The notes under the pieces: generated by a model
The model's database searches: none
The model's input: only the letters and a program-made list of their open reading frames with translations
Told to the model about the DNA's origin: nothing
Shown here: positions 41,877 to 51,432 of the stretch, piece by piece
How positions within the stretch are numbered: the first letter of the stretch is position 1
How the letters are laid out: each line of letters opens with the position of its first letter
Source of the DNA: Bog-756 sp963837805
GTDB lineage: Bacteria; Actinomycetota; Acidimicrobiia; Acidimicrobiales; RAAP-2
NCBI GenBank assembly: GCA_963837805.1
Contig: CAWIOU010000023.1
Span: 310,001-374,000, forward strand
DNA length: 64,000 bases
Reading direction: 5' to 3'
Position numbers and translations under genes: made by a program

Positions 41877-43357
41877 CACGTCGTTCCTTCCTCATTGTGA
41901 TCGTCTCCCAACGGATGCCGGGGCGGGCCCGGCGGGGCTGCACCGGTCTCTTCCACGGTCGACACCAATTCGCCGTCGGCCACCCTGGTCCGGAGCACGG
42001 CCCCGATCTCGACGCCGTCGACCGACCGGACCACCCGGCCCAGCTCATCGCGTGTCACCGAGTAGCCCCGCTCGAGCTGGCGCTGATAGTCGTAGGCACC
42101 GAGCAGCCTCCGCCACTGGTCGAGGCGGCGGTCCTCGCCGGCCAGCTGCCGACCGGGCATGGTGGCCAGACGGCGCGATCGTCCGGTGAGCGACTCCCCC
42201 TCTGCCTTCAGCGTGCGGCGGGCGGCGGCGGTCAGGGCTTCGCCGCGGGCGGCCAAGCGGAGGCCGTGGGTGTCGAGTTGGCCGCGCGAGACACCGCGCA
42301 GGGTGCGGGCCCGGTGGCCGAGCCAGTCGCCGTGGCGATCGAGCTGGGCCCGGGCTCCGGTGGCCACGGCCCGCTGGCGCGAGGCCAGGAGCCGGTCGGC
42401 CACGAGCAGCTGCTCGCGGGCCATCCGGGCCACGACGGTGCCCGCGTCCTCCACCTGCCGCCAGTAGTCGACGGCCAGACGGGCCAGCTCCTGCCCGCAC
42501 TCGGTGGGGGTGATGAAGAATCGGTTGGCCACCTCGTCGGCCACCGACAGGTCGCCGGTGTGGCCGATGCCCGTCCACACCGGGACGACGGAGGTGGCGA
42601 TGGCGCGGGCCACCCGCTCGTGGTCGAATGCGGCCAGATCGGCCTTGGATCCGCCTCCTCGCACCACGACGATGAGGTCGAGGGGTTGGTCCTGCAGCCT
42701 GGCGATGGCCGCCGCGACCTTGGTCGGGGCCCCCTTCCCCTGGACGGTGGTGGACGCCACCGTGACCTCGAAGGCCATACCCGAGCTGTGGAGGCCCCCG
42801 ATGAAGTCGTTGAATCCCTCGGTGTCCGGGCTGGCCACGAGTCCGACCCGGAGAGGGAGGACGGGCACGGGGAGCCGCCGTTGGCGATCGAACAGCTCCT
42901 CGTCCACGAGCGCCTTGATCAGTCGGGCCCGCTCGGCGGCGACCTTGCCGAGGAGCGCGTCGGTGTCGAGCTCGGAGAGGATGAAGTCGACGGTGCCCCG
43001 GGCCTTGTAGAACTGGACCTGGCCACGGGCCCGAACCACCATGCCGGCGTCGAGGGTGATGCCCAGCCCGTCGAGGGTGGAGCGAACGCTGCGCCACTGG
43101 GTCGACCAGCACTTCACGTTGAGCGTCGGCGCTCCACTGTCCCGGGCGTGGGTCGGGTCGACCAGGTCGATGAAGCAATGGCCCTTGGCCAGGACCTTGA
43201 TGGTTCTGATCTCCCCGGTGACCCACAGCGCCTCGGTGAACGCCGACCGGAGGGCCCGGTCGACGCGGCTGTAGAACTCGGTGATGGAAAGCGCGTCGGG
43301 ACCGGGCCGCTCGGGCACTGACAAGCCGGCTCTGGTCATGGGTGAACCACTGGGCAC
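41876..43357 (-). CDS. xseA: Exodeoxyribonuclease VII large subunit
   Basis: 493 residues from a GTG at 43357 (an ATG at 43339 is also in frame; neither has a clear ribosome site). The OB fold at the N-terminus (LWVTGEIRTIKVLAKGHCFIDLVD), the catalytic domain with PLRVGLVASPDTEGFNDF and LIVVVRGGGSKADLAAFDHERVARAIATS, and PVWTGIGHTGDLSVADEVA identify XseA. It makes the nuclease core with several XseB chains, cutting single-stranded DNA from both ends. Long Arg-rich coiled-coil follows up to ~420. Confidence 0.95.
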   Translation of the reverse strand: MPSGSPMTRAGLSVPERPGPDALSITEFYSRVDRALRSAFTEALWVTGEIRTIKVLAKGHCFIDLVDPTHARDSGAPTLNVKCWSTQWRSVRSTLDGLGITLDAGMVVRARGQVQFYKARGTVDFILSELDTDALLGKVAAERARLIKALVDEELFDRQRRLPVPVLPLRVGLVASPDTEGFNDFIGGLHSSGMAFEVTVASTTVQGKGAPTKVAAAIARLQDQPLDLIVVVRGGGSKADLAAFDHERVARAIATSVVPVWTGIGHTGDLSVADEVANRFFITPTECGQELARLAVDYWRQVEDAGTVVARMAREQLLVADRLLASRQRAVATGARAQLDRHGDWLGHRARTLRGVSRGQLDTHGLRLAARGEALTAAARRTLKAEGESLTGRSRRLATMPGRQLAGEDRRLDQWRRLLGAYDYQRQLERGYSVTRDELGRVVRSVDGVEIGAVLRTRVADGELVSTVEETGAAPPGPPRHPLGDDHNEEGTT

Positions 43358-43450
43358 GGCGCCAGGTTAGAGCCACCCTGTGACCTGACCGGCTGACCCA
43401 GCATGGGGGCGGTCGGGCGCGGGTCGGGTGGTGTGTGGAACGATGGTGGC

Positions 43451-43850
<400 letters not shown>

Positions 43851-44043
43851 AACCAGGTTGTGGGCTGGAAGTTGACGTGGCTCCCCAGCCAATGAAAGTG
43901 GTCCGCATGGACTACCGAGCGCGGTCGGCCGCTGTGGATGTGGACACGTCTCCTCGTCCCCCGGGTCACACCACCCGAGCCGCGTATTCGGATCGAATGG
44001 CCGTGACTGCCGGAACTAGTCAATTTCCTTGCCCTTCTGCCCG

Positions 44044-47000
44044 ATGACCAGCCAAAATGGAGTGATGGTAGGGGCAGGATCACAGCGATACCGGACGCGG
44101 CACGAACGGCGTCGCCTGATCGTCATCGCCGCGCTATTGCTGGCCGCTGGTTCCTTGCTGACGTTGCCGGCGACATCGGCAGCCGCGGGTACCACCTCTG
44201 CATCCAGCGCGTCGGAGTGGACGGCCACAACCATCGACCAAGGCCAGAATCTGAGCGCTGTCTCGTGCGCTTCGTCGCAGTTCTGCGTGGCCGTCGATGG
44301 CAGCGGCAATGAAGTCACGTTTGGAACCAACGGCTGGGGCCCGCCTACGTCCATTGCATCGACCGCCCTGAGCTCGGTTTCCTGCCCCACCGCAGCATTC
44401 TGCGTGGCCGTTGACCAAGGCGGCGAAGCCGTCACGTTCGAACAGGGCGGCTGGCAGCTTCCGGTCTCGATCGATCCCTCGCAAGCTCTTGTCTCCGTCT
44501 CTTGTCCGAGTACCCAGTTCTGTGTCGCCGTCGACTCGGTGGGAAACGCCGTCACCTTCAACGGCAGCTCCTGGTCCGCACCCGACAGCATCGATGCCGG
44601 CAACCAACCGACCGGCGCCTCCTGCGTGAACGCAACGACGTGCACGGTCGTTGACCACGAGGGCAACGTCATCTCATTGGCCGGGTCTGTCTGGTCGACC
44701 AGCCCCTATGTGGACACCAAGGGTCTAATTGATGTGACGTGTCCGTCGGCGTCGTTCTGTATGGCACCGGACCCAACCCACGTCGAGTTCTACAACGGAA
44801 CCGGTTGGACACAGACTGTATTCAATGGGCTGACCGTCCAAGCGGCGTCGTGCCCGACAGCATCATTCTGCGCTCTCGACACCTCGAGCGGTGTCTTCAC
44901 CTACGTGGGGGGAAGCTGGGGTTCCGGATACCCCCAAGCGGTCGGATCTTCGCTTGCCGGAATCTCGTGCACGTCGGCAAGCTTCTGCGTCACCGTGGGG
45001 GGCGCCCAATCCTTCGTCTACACCGGAGAGGCAATCCTCCCCTCGGGGAGCATCGACTCCCATCCGCTCGCCGCGGTGTCGTGCGGTTCGCCCGAGTTCT
45101 GTATGGCGGTGGACTCCCAAGGAGAGATCGTTCCCTTTGACGCCCCCTCCTGGGGCACTCCGCAGGACGTTGACGGGACGGTTCCCATGACCGGCGTGTC
45201 CTGTGCCGGGCAGTGGTGTCTGGCCGTTGACAGCCAGGGCAACGCGTTGACCTACAAATCGGGAGTCTGGTCGGCTCCGACTCCGGTGCCCGGTGCCGCC
45301 AGCTTCACCGGGGTCTCGTGCGCCACGAGTACGTCCTGTGTGGCCACCAATTCCGAGGGTTCGGTGCTCGCCCTCAGCGGGTCAACCTGGTCCTCTCCTC
45401 TCGACATCGACGGGGTCACTCCGCTCACCGCCGTGTCGTGCGCCTCTCCGTCCTTCTGCGTAGTGGCGGATGCTGCCCGGCAGTCATTCACCTTCTCCGG
45501 CTCGGTTTGGTCTGCTCCCATACCCGCGGACGCCGAAGCACCCATTCAATCCCTCTCATGTCCCACCGGAACCTTCTGCATGGGTGTCGACTCCAACGGC
45601 GAGGAGACGACGTTCGACGGATCGACGTGGTCGGGTCTCGTGTCCCTGTCGGGCCCGAGCGCGGTCTCGTGCACGTCCTCCACGTCGTGTGTGGCAGCGG
45701 GAGAATCGGTGCGGTTGAGCTTCAACGACGGTTCAGCCTGGACCTACCCCGAAGCTTTCGGCACCAATTACGAAGACCCGACGGGACTTTCGTGCGTCGC
45801 ATCCTTCTGTGCCGAAGTCGATGGCGAGGGAAATGCGCTGACGATCTTCGATGCAGGATCGACGGTGGTCGCGTCTTCAGGTGCGGATGGCGTGGCCGGA
45901 CATTCGGTCACCTACAGCGCCACCGTGAATGGTGCGTGGGCGCCCCAAGTCCTCCCGACCGGATCCGTCACGTTCGCCATCGGCGGTGCCACACTGTGCG
46001 CGGCCACCCTGACCGATGGCTCCGGCAGTTGTACATCAACGTCGGCGCCTGCCGGCGCCGATACCGTCACCGCCACCTACAGCGGTGACGCCACCCACCT
46101 CGGTTCGACGGCCCCGCCGTTCGTCGTAACAGTGCTGCCAGCGGCCGTGCCAATGGTAAGCAGCGTCGGCCCCAGCACGGGCTGCGCCGTTGGCGGGAGC
46201 CAGGTCACCATCACCGGGTCGAATCTGTCCGGCGCTTCCGCCGTCGACTTTGGCACCACTCCGTCCCCGGGGTTCACCGTTGACAGTCCTACCAGCATCG
46301 TCGCCACCGTCCCCCCCGGGGCAGGCGTCGTCGACGTCACCGTGACCGGGCCGGCCGGCTCGTCCACGACGGCGCCCGACGACTGGTTTTCCTACGGCCC
46401 CGTGGTCACCGCCATCTCGCCATCCGATCCCGTCGGCACGGCCGCGGGGGGAAACACGCTGACGATCTCAGGCTCGGGCTTCACCGGTGCTACCGGCGTC
46501 GAGTTCGGCGCGGTCCCTGCCCAGTCCTTCCAGGTAATCGATGCCTCGAAGGTCGTGGCCGTATCTCCGCCAGGGTCCGGGATCTTCGATGTGAGGATCA
46601 CCAACGGCACATGTACCTCCCAGATCAGCACCGCCGACCAATACTGGGCATGGCCCGTCGTCTCATCGATCAGTCCGTCGACCGGGGTCACGGCGGGTGG
46701 GACCGTCGTGACCATCACCGGTACCGGCTTCACCGGGGCGACCACAGTGGATTTCGGCAGCAATCCATCGCCGTCATTCCAAGTGGTCTCCGACTCCGAG
46801 GTGATCGCCGTCACTCCGCCGGTACCGTACAAAGAGTCGGTGCCCGTGTCGGTGTTCACCTCGATGGGACCGGGATTTGAACAGAACGTCAAATACCTGT
46901 ACGACCCGTTCCCCGCCTCCGGTCCACCCACGATCGATACCGTCTCGCCGTCGACCGGCCGGGCCGGAACGTCGGTCACCATATCCGGAACGAACCTCGG

Positions 47001-49197
47001 AGATGCGACGACCGTCGAGTTCGGATCGACACCGGCGTCGTTCACCGCCGACTCCGGGAGCGAACTGACCACGGTGGTGCCCGACGGAGCGTCGTCCGGG
47101 CCCGTGAACGTGGTAGGGACCAACGGTTCGGTGACGAGCGCCCAAACGTTCACCCTGACCGATCCCTCGACCGTCCTGCCGGCCAGCTCGTGTGGCCAGG
47201 TCGTCCCGGACCAGACACTTCCCCAGGTGTACGTCTCGTGCGGTTCGACCGTCTCGGTATTCGATGACAGCGGCGACGTGCTCACCACCATCCCCGACCT
47301 GCCCGCGGCGGGTCCGATGGTGGTGAGAGGAGACAACCTTTATGTCCTCATGGAGGGGACAGGCTCGATCGCCGAGATCAACACCAGTTCCTTGGCGGTG
47401 AACCAGGTGTTCCCAGCCGGCATGGTCAATGCCTCCTCGATGGTGTACGCCGCCGGACGGCTTTGGGCCGCGTCGGGCGCCAAGCTCGACAGCCTTGATC
47501 CCGTGACCGGGTCGACTGTGGCCTACTCGGGGCAGTACATCGCGGACCTGAGCTCCAGTGGCCTACGACCCGATCCAGCCAATGCGAACCTCATCTACGA
47601 CCTGGGTGCCTTTTCGACCATCAACGTCGGGGTGAACCCTCCCACTGTCTCAATCCCGAAGTCTCTGGGGACACCCAACTACTCCATCACGGGAGCGGTC
47701 GACGGGCTCATGACCCCTGACGGCACACATGTCTTGGTCGATTCCGCGGGTCTCTTCCAATACGACGTAAACGACCAGTACGGGCCAGACGACCAATTCG
47801 TCGATGGCACCAATGGCTTCGGCGCCGTGACGATGACAAACACCGTGGACGGTGGATTGGTGGCAGCCGGGCTGACGTCGGGTGGCCTGCAATCCGTAGA
47901 ACTGTTCGGACTGGCAAGCGCCCAGCCGCTCACCTCGGTCTCCTTCGGAGATGACGATGCCACAGTACCGCCCCAATGCCTGGGAATCAGCCCGGACGGG
48001 ACCGATCTGTTCGCGGTGACAGAAGCCAATGGCACCGCCTCGTTTCATGCTGTGCCGCTGAGCCTTCCTCCCGCCGTTCCTGCGTTTACAAGCAGTTCCG
48101 AAACAACAATCGTGAAGGGTGAGACCTCGACCATCGCAGTGACGACCTCTGGTACGCCGGCGGCGTCACTTTCCCTGTCAGGAGCCTTGCCTGCGGGCCT
48201 CAGCTTCAGGCCAGGGGCTGACGGAGCGGGCACCATCTCCGGAACGGTCGCCGCCGCGACCACCGGGAATTTCCCGGTCCAGTTGACGGCGACGAATGCG
48301 AGCGGTACCACGAGACGCACCCTCACCATCACTGTGAATCCGACGCCTTCAGTCACCAGTCGATCCGCGGCGACGTTCACCACGAACGTCGGCGGCTACT
48401 TCGGCCTGACCGCAAGTGGCAGCCCGGCTCCATCAATAACGGAATCGGGCACGTTGCCATCGGGGTTGAAGTTCGCCGACCACGGTGACGGCTCCGCCTC
48501 CATTTCGGGAAAGTCCGGCGCCACCTCGGGAGGCCATTACCTGGTGACCATCACCGTTGACAACGGCAGGGCCTCCCCCTCCAGTCAGACGCTGGGGATC
48601 ATCGTCAACAATCCTTCGTCGTCATTGACCGTCGCAGAACCCGGTGATCTGAGCAATTACATCGACTCCCCCATCGCCGCTCTTCACGGCTCGGAAAAAA
48701 ATGGAAAAGCTCAAGTCACCTGGTCGGCTGCTCGGTTGCCCTCGGGTCTCAGCATCAATCCGTCGTCGGGAACGGTGACCGGTACGCCGACCGCTCCGTG
48801 CAGCTGTTCGGTCGCCCTGATAGCCACTGACGCTGATGGCCAGGTCGCAAGGGCCGCCTTCACTTGGGACATTCTGCCCTTTGCGATCACCACCAAGTCT
48901 CTGCCCCCAGCGACACCGGGACGGCCCTACGGGGCGGTCACCCTGCAGGCCAGAGGGTTGAGTCGCGATGCTGCGGGTCACACGGCGACGCTGCAATGGG
49001 CGAAGGTCTCCCTTCCGCAGGGACTCACGTTGTCGTCAGCGGGTGTCCTGTCGGGTACAGCAAGCTCCGGTCTGAGGCCAAACCCGAATGGCACCATCAC
49101 GGTCAAGGTGACCGAGACCACTACCACGGTCACGGGACGGACGACGACCAAGAAGTCCACGACAGTCAAGGCCACCATTTCTCTCGCCATCTCCTGA
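44044..49197 (+). CDS. Giant secreted multidomain protein: Cys-repeat propeller, Ig-like, four IPT/TIG and putative-Ig domains
   Basis: 1717 residues from an ATG at 44044; an ATG at 44065 also fits. The N-terminus is basic (RTRHERRR) followed by IVIAALLLAAGSLLTLPATSA, a Sec signal. Residues ~60-610 hold about 14 repeats of ~41 residues of the type 'LxxVSCxSxxFCxAVDxxGxaxxF', each with a Cys pair, suggesting two disulfide-stapled seven-bladed propellers. Then follow a Big_3-type Ig domain, four IPT/TIG domains (each with SPSTGxxxGGxxVTI), a YVSC...VFD propeller-like part, and He_PIG-type Ig repeats near the end. No sortase motif or membrane anchor. Likely a released or wall-bound adhesin or binding protein; no catalytic site is seen. 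Confidence 0.9.
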   Translation: MTSQNGVMVGAGSQRYRTRHERRRLIVIAALLLAAGSLLTLPATSAAAGTTSASSASEWTATTIDQGQNLSAVSCASSQFCVAVDGSGNEVTFGTNGWGPPTSIASTALSSVSCPTAAFCVAVDQGGEAVTFEQGGWQLPVSIDPSQALVSVSCPSTQFCVAVDSVGNAVTFNGSSWSAPDSIDAGNQPTGASCVNATTCTVVDHEGNVISLAGSVWSTSPYVDTKGLIDVTCPSASFCMAPDPTHVEFYNGTGWTQTVFNGLTVQAASCPTASFCALDTSSGVFTYVGGSWGSGYPQAVGSSLAGISCTSASFCVTVGGAQSFVYTGEAILPSGSIDSHPLAAVSCGSPEFCMAVDSQGEIVPFDAPSWGTPQDVDGTVPMTGVSCAGQWCLAVDSQGNALTYKSGVWSAPTPVPGAASFTGVSCATSTSCVATNSEGSVLALSGSTWSSPLDIDGVTPLTAVSCASPSFCVVADAARQSFTFSGSVWSAPIPADAEAPIQSLSCPTGTFCMGVDSNGEETTFDGSTWSGLVSLSGPSAVSCTSSTSCVAAGESVRLSFNDGSAWTYPEAFGTNYEDPTGLSCVASFCAEVDGEGNALTIFDAGSTVVASSGADGVAGHSVTYSATVNGAWAPQVLPTGSVTFAIGGATLCAATLTDGSGSCTSTSAPAGADTVTATYSGDATHLGSTAPPFVVTVLPAAVPMVSSVGPSTGCAVGGSQVTITGSNLSGASAVDFGTTPSPGFTVDSPTSIVATVPPGAGVVDVTVTGPAGSSTTAPDDWFSYGPVVTAISPSDPVGTAAGGNTLTISGSGFTGATGVEFGAVPAQSFQVIDASKVVAVSPPGSGIFDVRITNGTCTSQISTADQYWAWPVVSSISPSTGVTAGGTVVTITGTGFTGATTVDFGSNPSPSFQVVSDSEVIAVTPPVPYKESVPVSVFTSMGPGFEQNVKYLYDPFPASGPPTIDTVSPSTGRAGTSVTISGTNLGDATTVEFGSTPASFTADSGSELTTVVPDGASSGPVNVVGTNGSVTSAQTFTLTDPSTVLPASSCGQVVPDQTLPQVYVSCGSTVSVFDDSGDVLTTIPDLPAAGPMVVRGDNLYVLMEGTGSIAEINTSSLAVNQVFPAGMVNASSMVYAAGRLWAASGAKLDSLDPVTGSTVAYSGQYIADLSSSGLRPDPANANLIYDLGAFSTINVGVNPPTVSIPKSLGTPNYSITGAVDGLMTPDGTHVLVDSAGLFQYDVNDQYGPDDQFVDGTNGFGAVTMTNTVDGGLVAAGLTSGGLQSVELFGLASAQPLTSVSFGDDDATVPPQCLGISPDGTDLFAVTEANGTASFHAVPLSLPPAVPAFTSSSETTIVKGETSTIAVTTSGTPAASLSLSGALPAGLSFRPGADGAGTISGTVAAATTGNFPVQLTATNASGTTRRTLTITVNPTPSVTSRSAATFTTNVGGYFGLTASGSPAPSITESGTLPSGLKFADHGDGSASISGKSGATSGGHYLVTITVDNGRASPSSQTLGIIVNNPSSSLTVAEPGDLSNYIDSPIAALHGSEKNGKAQVTWSAARLPSGLSINPSSGTVTGTPTAPCSCSVALIATDADGQVARAAFTWDILPFAITTKSLPPATPGRPYGAVTLQARGLSRDAAGHTATLQWAKVSLPQGLTLSSAGVLSGTASSGLRPNPNGTITVKVTETTTTVTGRTTTKKSTTVKATISLAIS

Positions 49198-49241
49198 GCT
49201 CGGGTACCCGTTCTCTCAGGTCACCTGTTCCTCGCTTCGTG

Positions 49242-49266
49242 AGCTGGTCCGTTCCTCGAGCCAGCT
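49242..49266 (+). terminator. Hairpin after the giant secreted protein
   Basis: AGCTGG (49242-49247), a 13-base loop, and CCAGCT (49261-49266) make a perfect 6-bp stem 45 bp after the stop codon. No T-run. Confidence 0.4.
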
Positions 49267-49387
49267 GGCTTCGTGGTCGTGACCGCTTGGCCACCCTTCA
49301 CGAGACGGCATTGTCTCGAGTTCGTCACTCAAGGTGCTCTGATCATCATGCAAAGTGGCAAAGAGACCGCTATGCAAACATCAGGTG

Positions 49388-49505
49388 AACGTCGGCACCA
49401 ACTGTTCATCGCCCCTTAAGCGTTTGGTGACGTTGGGCACAGGACAGGGTGCTAAACCGATCCTACGGAACCGGCTGGCGGGGCGAGGGCCGCTTTCCTG
49501 GTTCC
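49388..49505 (+). ncRNA. Structured leader upstream of the GH12-like gene, possible riboswitch
   Basis: The 385-bp gap 49198-49582 holds three stacked secondary structures. Stem A pairs AACGT-[CGG bulge]-CACCAA (49388-49401) with TTGGTG-ACGTT (49424-49434). Stem B pairs GCAC with GTGC near 49437-49452. Stem C pairs GGAACC (49467-49472) with GGTTCC (49500-49505) around an inner GCGG/CCGC stem. The distance to the start (49583) suits a 5'UTR element. I cannot match it to a named riboswitch class, and folding is by eye. Confidence 0.4.
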
Positions 49506-49582
49506 GATTGGGTACACGCCGAGACTTCTCCTCGACACGATGACATTTTTGTTTCCTATCTATTCCTCGGATGCGAGATTGA

Positions 49583-50989
49583 TTGAAAGAACGGATTGCT
49601 CAACCCTTGTCCAATCGATTGAGAACCAGCAACCAATCCCACCACGTCGTTGGTAGTCACACGCTGGCACTGGTGGCGGTGGTTGGAGCGATTTCTTTGA
49701 TTGCTGGGATCGTCGGTCCGTTTGGCCTGGCGGCAGCGAGCACCGGCAGCGGGAATCCCGAGGCGACAACGACTGCACCGGCTCGTGTCGTCGTGACGGC
49801 ATCTCCGAAGAACGTCTGGACATCGGTCGATGGGAACGCAACGGCAACCATCACGGCAACCGTCACTACCTCAAACGGTCAACCGGCACCCAACGTCCCG
49901 ATTCAGTGGAGCACGACCGGTGGAAGTCTGTCGGCACCAACCGGGCGGACCAACGCTGACGGTCGAGCGCAGGTCCGCCTGAACCAGCCGCAGAAGGTCA
50001 CCTCATCGATGGTGGTCGGAGTCACCGCCACCGATGCGAATACAACCAGCCTTCGTTCGTCCGGAGAGGTCGACTTCCTTCCAAACAGAATCTCGATCTA
50101 TCCGAAATCTGCCTCGGGCGGTCCGTGGGAGTGGTACCAGTCCTGTCCCTTCATCCCGTCGACTGACGTTCCCCCGAACGCCAAGAGCGGATGTCAACGC
50201 TCTGATCCGATCTTCGGCCCGGTCGTGCTCGACGGTGATCTGTGGAACCTCGGTAGCACCGCCAAAGGTGGGGTGATGATGCGCAACACCACTGCCGGCG
50301 ACTTGTCAGTCTCGGCCAACTTCACCTCGGCACCATCGGCGTCCGGGTCAAGCTGGGTACTGGGCGACCCCAACGTGACCTACGGCATTCAGCCTCAGAC
50401 AATCAACACTTCACCGAAGCCCCTGCCGAGCCTTCCGCTTCCGATGAATGTCAATGCCTTACCGAAGGATCTGATCGCCACGACGAACTACAAGCTCGCC
50501 GGTACATCATCCACCAGGTTTGATTTCTCTTACGACATCTGGCTCCAACCCCAGAAGGCGGTGGAAACCCCGAGAACCGGGACCCTCGAAATCATGGTCT
50601 GGACCGATGATGGAAACCAAGCCCTGCCTCCCGGTTACCGAGGACCGGTTTGGATGGACTATGCCGACAATGGAGTCAGAAAGACCGGACAGTGGGGCGT
50701 GTACATCACGAACGGCGAAAAAGGCTCGGGGACGACAACGGTGCAGTTGGTCCTGACGAAGGTGATCAACAAGGGCAATGTCGCTATCGATCTCACCCAT
50801 TCATTCCAGAAGGTCGAGTCGGCGCTGACGAACTACTACCCGACTAGTTGGCCGAGCTTTTCGAGCTACTTTTTGGACAGCATCACCCTTGGGTCTGAGT
50901 TCGGTCGCAAGACAGGAAGTTCGGGAGTTGGCCCCTTCTCCTGGAATCTCTACAACTACTCCTTTGGTCTCGGCACAAAGCTGCCGTAG
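49583..50989 (+). CDS. Secreted protein with a Big-1 Ig-like domain and a GH12-like catalytic domain
   Basis: 468 residues from a TTG at 49583, the first usable start after an in-frame stop. The hydrophobic segment LALVAVVGAISLIAGIVGPFGLAAAS (27-52) is a signal sequence. Residues ~66-165 form an invasin-type Ig domain (VTASPKNVWTSVDGNATATI...GRTNADGRAQVRL). The rest resembles glycoside hydrolase family 12: FDFSYDIWLQP, then TLEIMVW with Glu336 as candidate nucleophile, and LDSITLGSEFG with Glu439 as candidate acid/base. GH12 enzymes cut beta-1,4-glucans or xyloglucan. The family call rests on these motifs and could be wrong. Confidence 0.65.
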   Translation: MKERIAQPLSNRLRTSNQSHHVVGSHTLALVAVVGAISLIAGIVGPFGLAAASTGSGNPEATTTAPARVVVTASPKNVWTSVDGNATATITATVTTSNGQPAPNVPIQWSTTGGSLSAPTGRTNADGRAQVRLNQPQKVTSSMVVGVTATDANTTSLRSSGEVDFLPNRISIYPKSASGGPWEWYQSCPFIPSTDVPPNAKSGCQRSDPIFGPVVLDGDLWNLGSTAKGGVMMRNTTAGDLSVSANFTSAPSASGSSWVLGDPNVTYGIQPQTINTSPKPLPSLPLPMNVNALPKDLIATTNYKLAGTSSTRFDFSYDIWLQPQKAVETPRTGTLEIMVWTDDGNQALPPGYRGPVWMDYADNGVRKTGQWGVYITNGEKGSGTTTVQLVLTKVINKGNVAIDLTHSFQKVESALTNYYPTSWPSFSSYFLDSITLGSEFGRKTGSSGVGPFSWNLYNYSFGLGTKLP

Positions 50990-51017
50990 AACAGAGGCGC
51001 ATCGATAGAGTCTTGCG

Positions 51018-51386
51018 ATGGGTGCCCTCGTCATTTTCTCCGTTGATATTGGTCGTCTGGCGACGTTTTACGAGAACGTCCTCGGAGCCGAGCCGCATCA
51101 CGAGCCATCTGATGACGTTCGTTTGGTCGATGATCGTGACGAAGTTCTGATCCACTCGATACCCAAGAGGGTCGCAGAGGCAATCGAGATCGGTACCCCA
51201 CCGTCACCACGTACCGATTCACCAATCAAGCCGATCTTTGATGTCGACTCGCTTGAAACGGCTTTGGAGAGCGTCCGGCTAAATGGCGGAGTAGTCACGG
51301 ACCGCACGTTCACAGTGGATGGTCTCACCCGGCACGATGTCCTCGATCCTGATGGGAATGTCATCCAACTTCGCTCCCATTCGTGA
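51018..51386 (+). CDS. VOC family protein (single-module glyoxalase-like)
   Basis: 122 residues. The VOC pattern starts with LVIFSVDIGRLATFYENVLGAEP and ends RHDVLDPDGNVIQLRSH, with IFDVDSLETALESVRLNGG between. The usual first metal His is replaced by Ser/Val (FSVDI), so it may bind no metal. It lies 28 bp after the GH12-like stop, but different function suggests coincidence. Role unknown. Confidence 0.82.
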   Translation: MGALVIFSVDIGRLATFYENVLGAEPHHEPSDDVRLVDDRDEVLIHSIPKRVAEAIEIGTPPSPRTDSPIKPIFDVDSLETALESVRLNGGVVTDRTFTVDGLTRHDVLDPDGNVIQLRSHS

Positions 51387-51432
51387 CCTCACGGTGACCG
51401 GCGTCCGCCTTGGCTTAGTGACCAGTCGAGGC

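Noticed and set aside
49388..49505. A c-di-GMP or c-di-AMP riboswitch
   Set aside because: The hallmark conserved bases of those classes could not be found by eye; only stems are supported.
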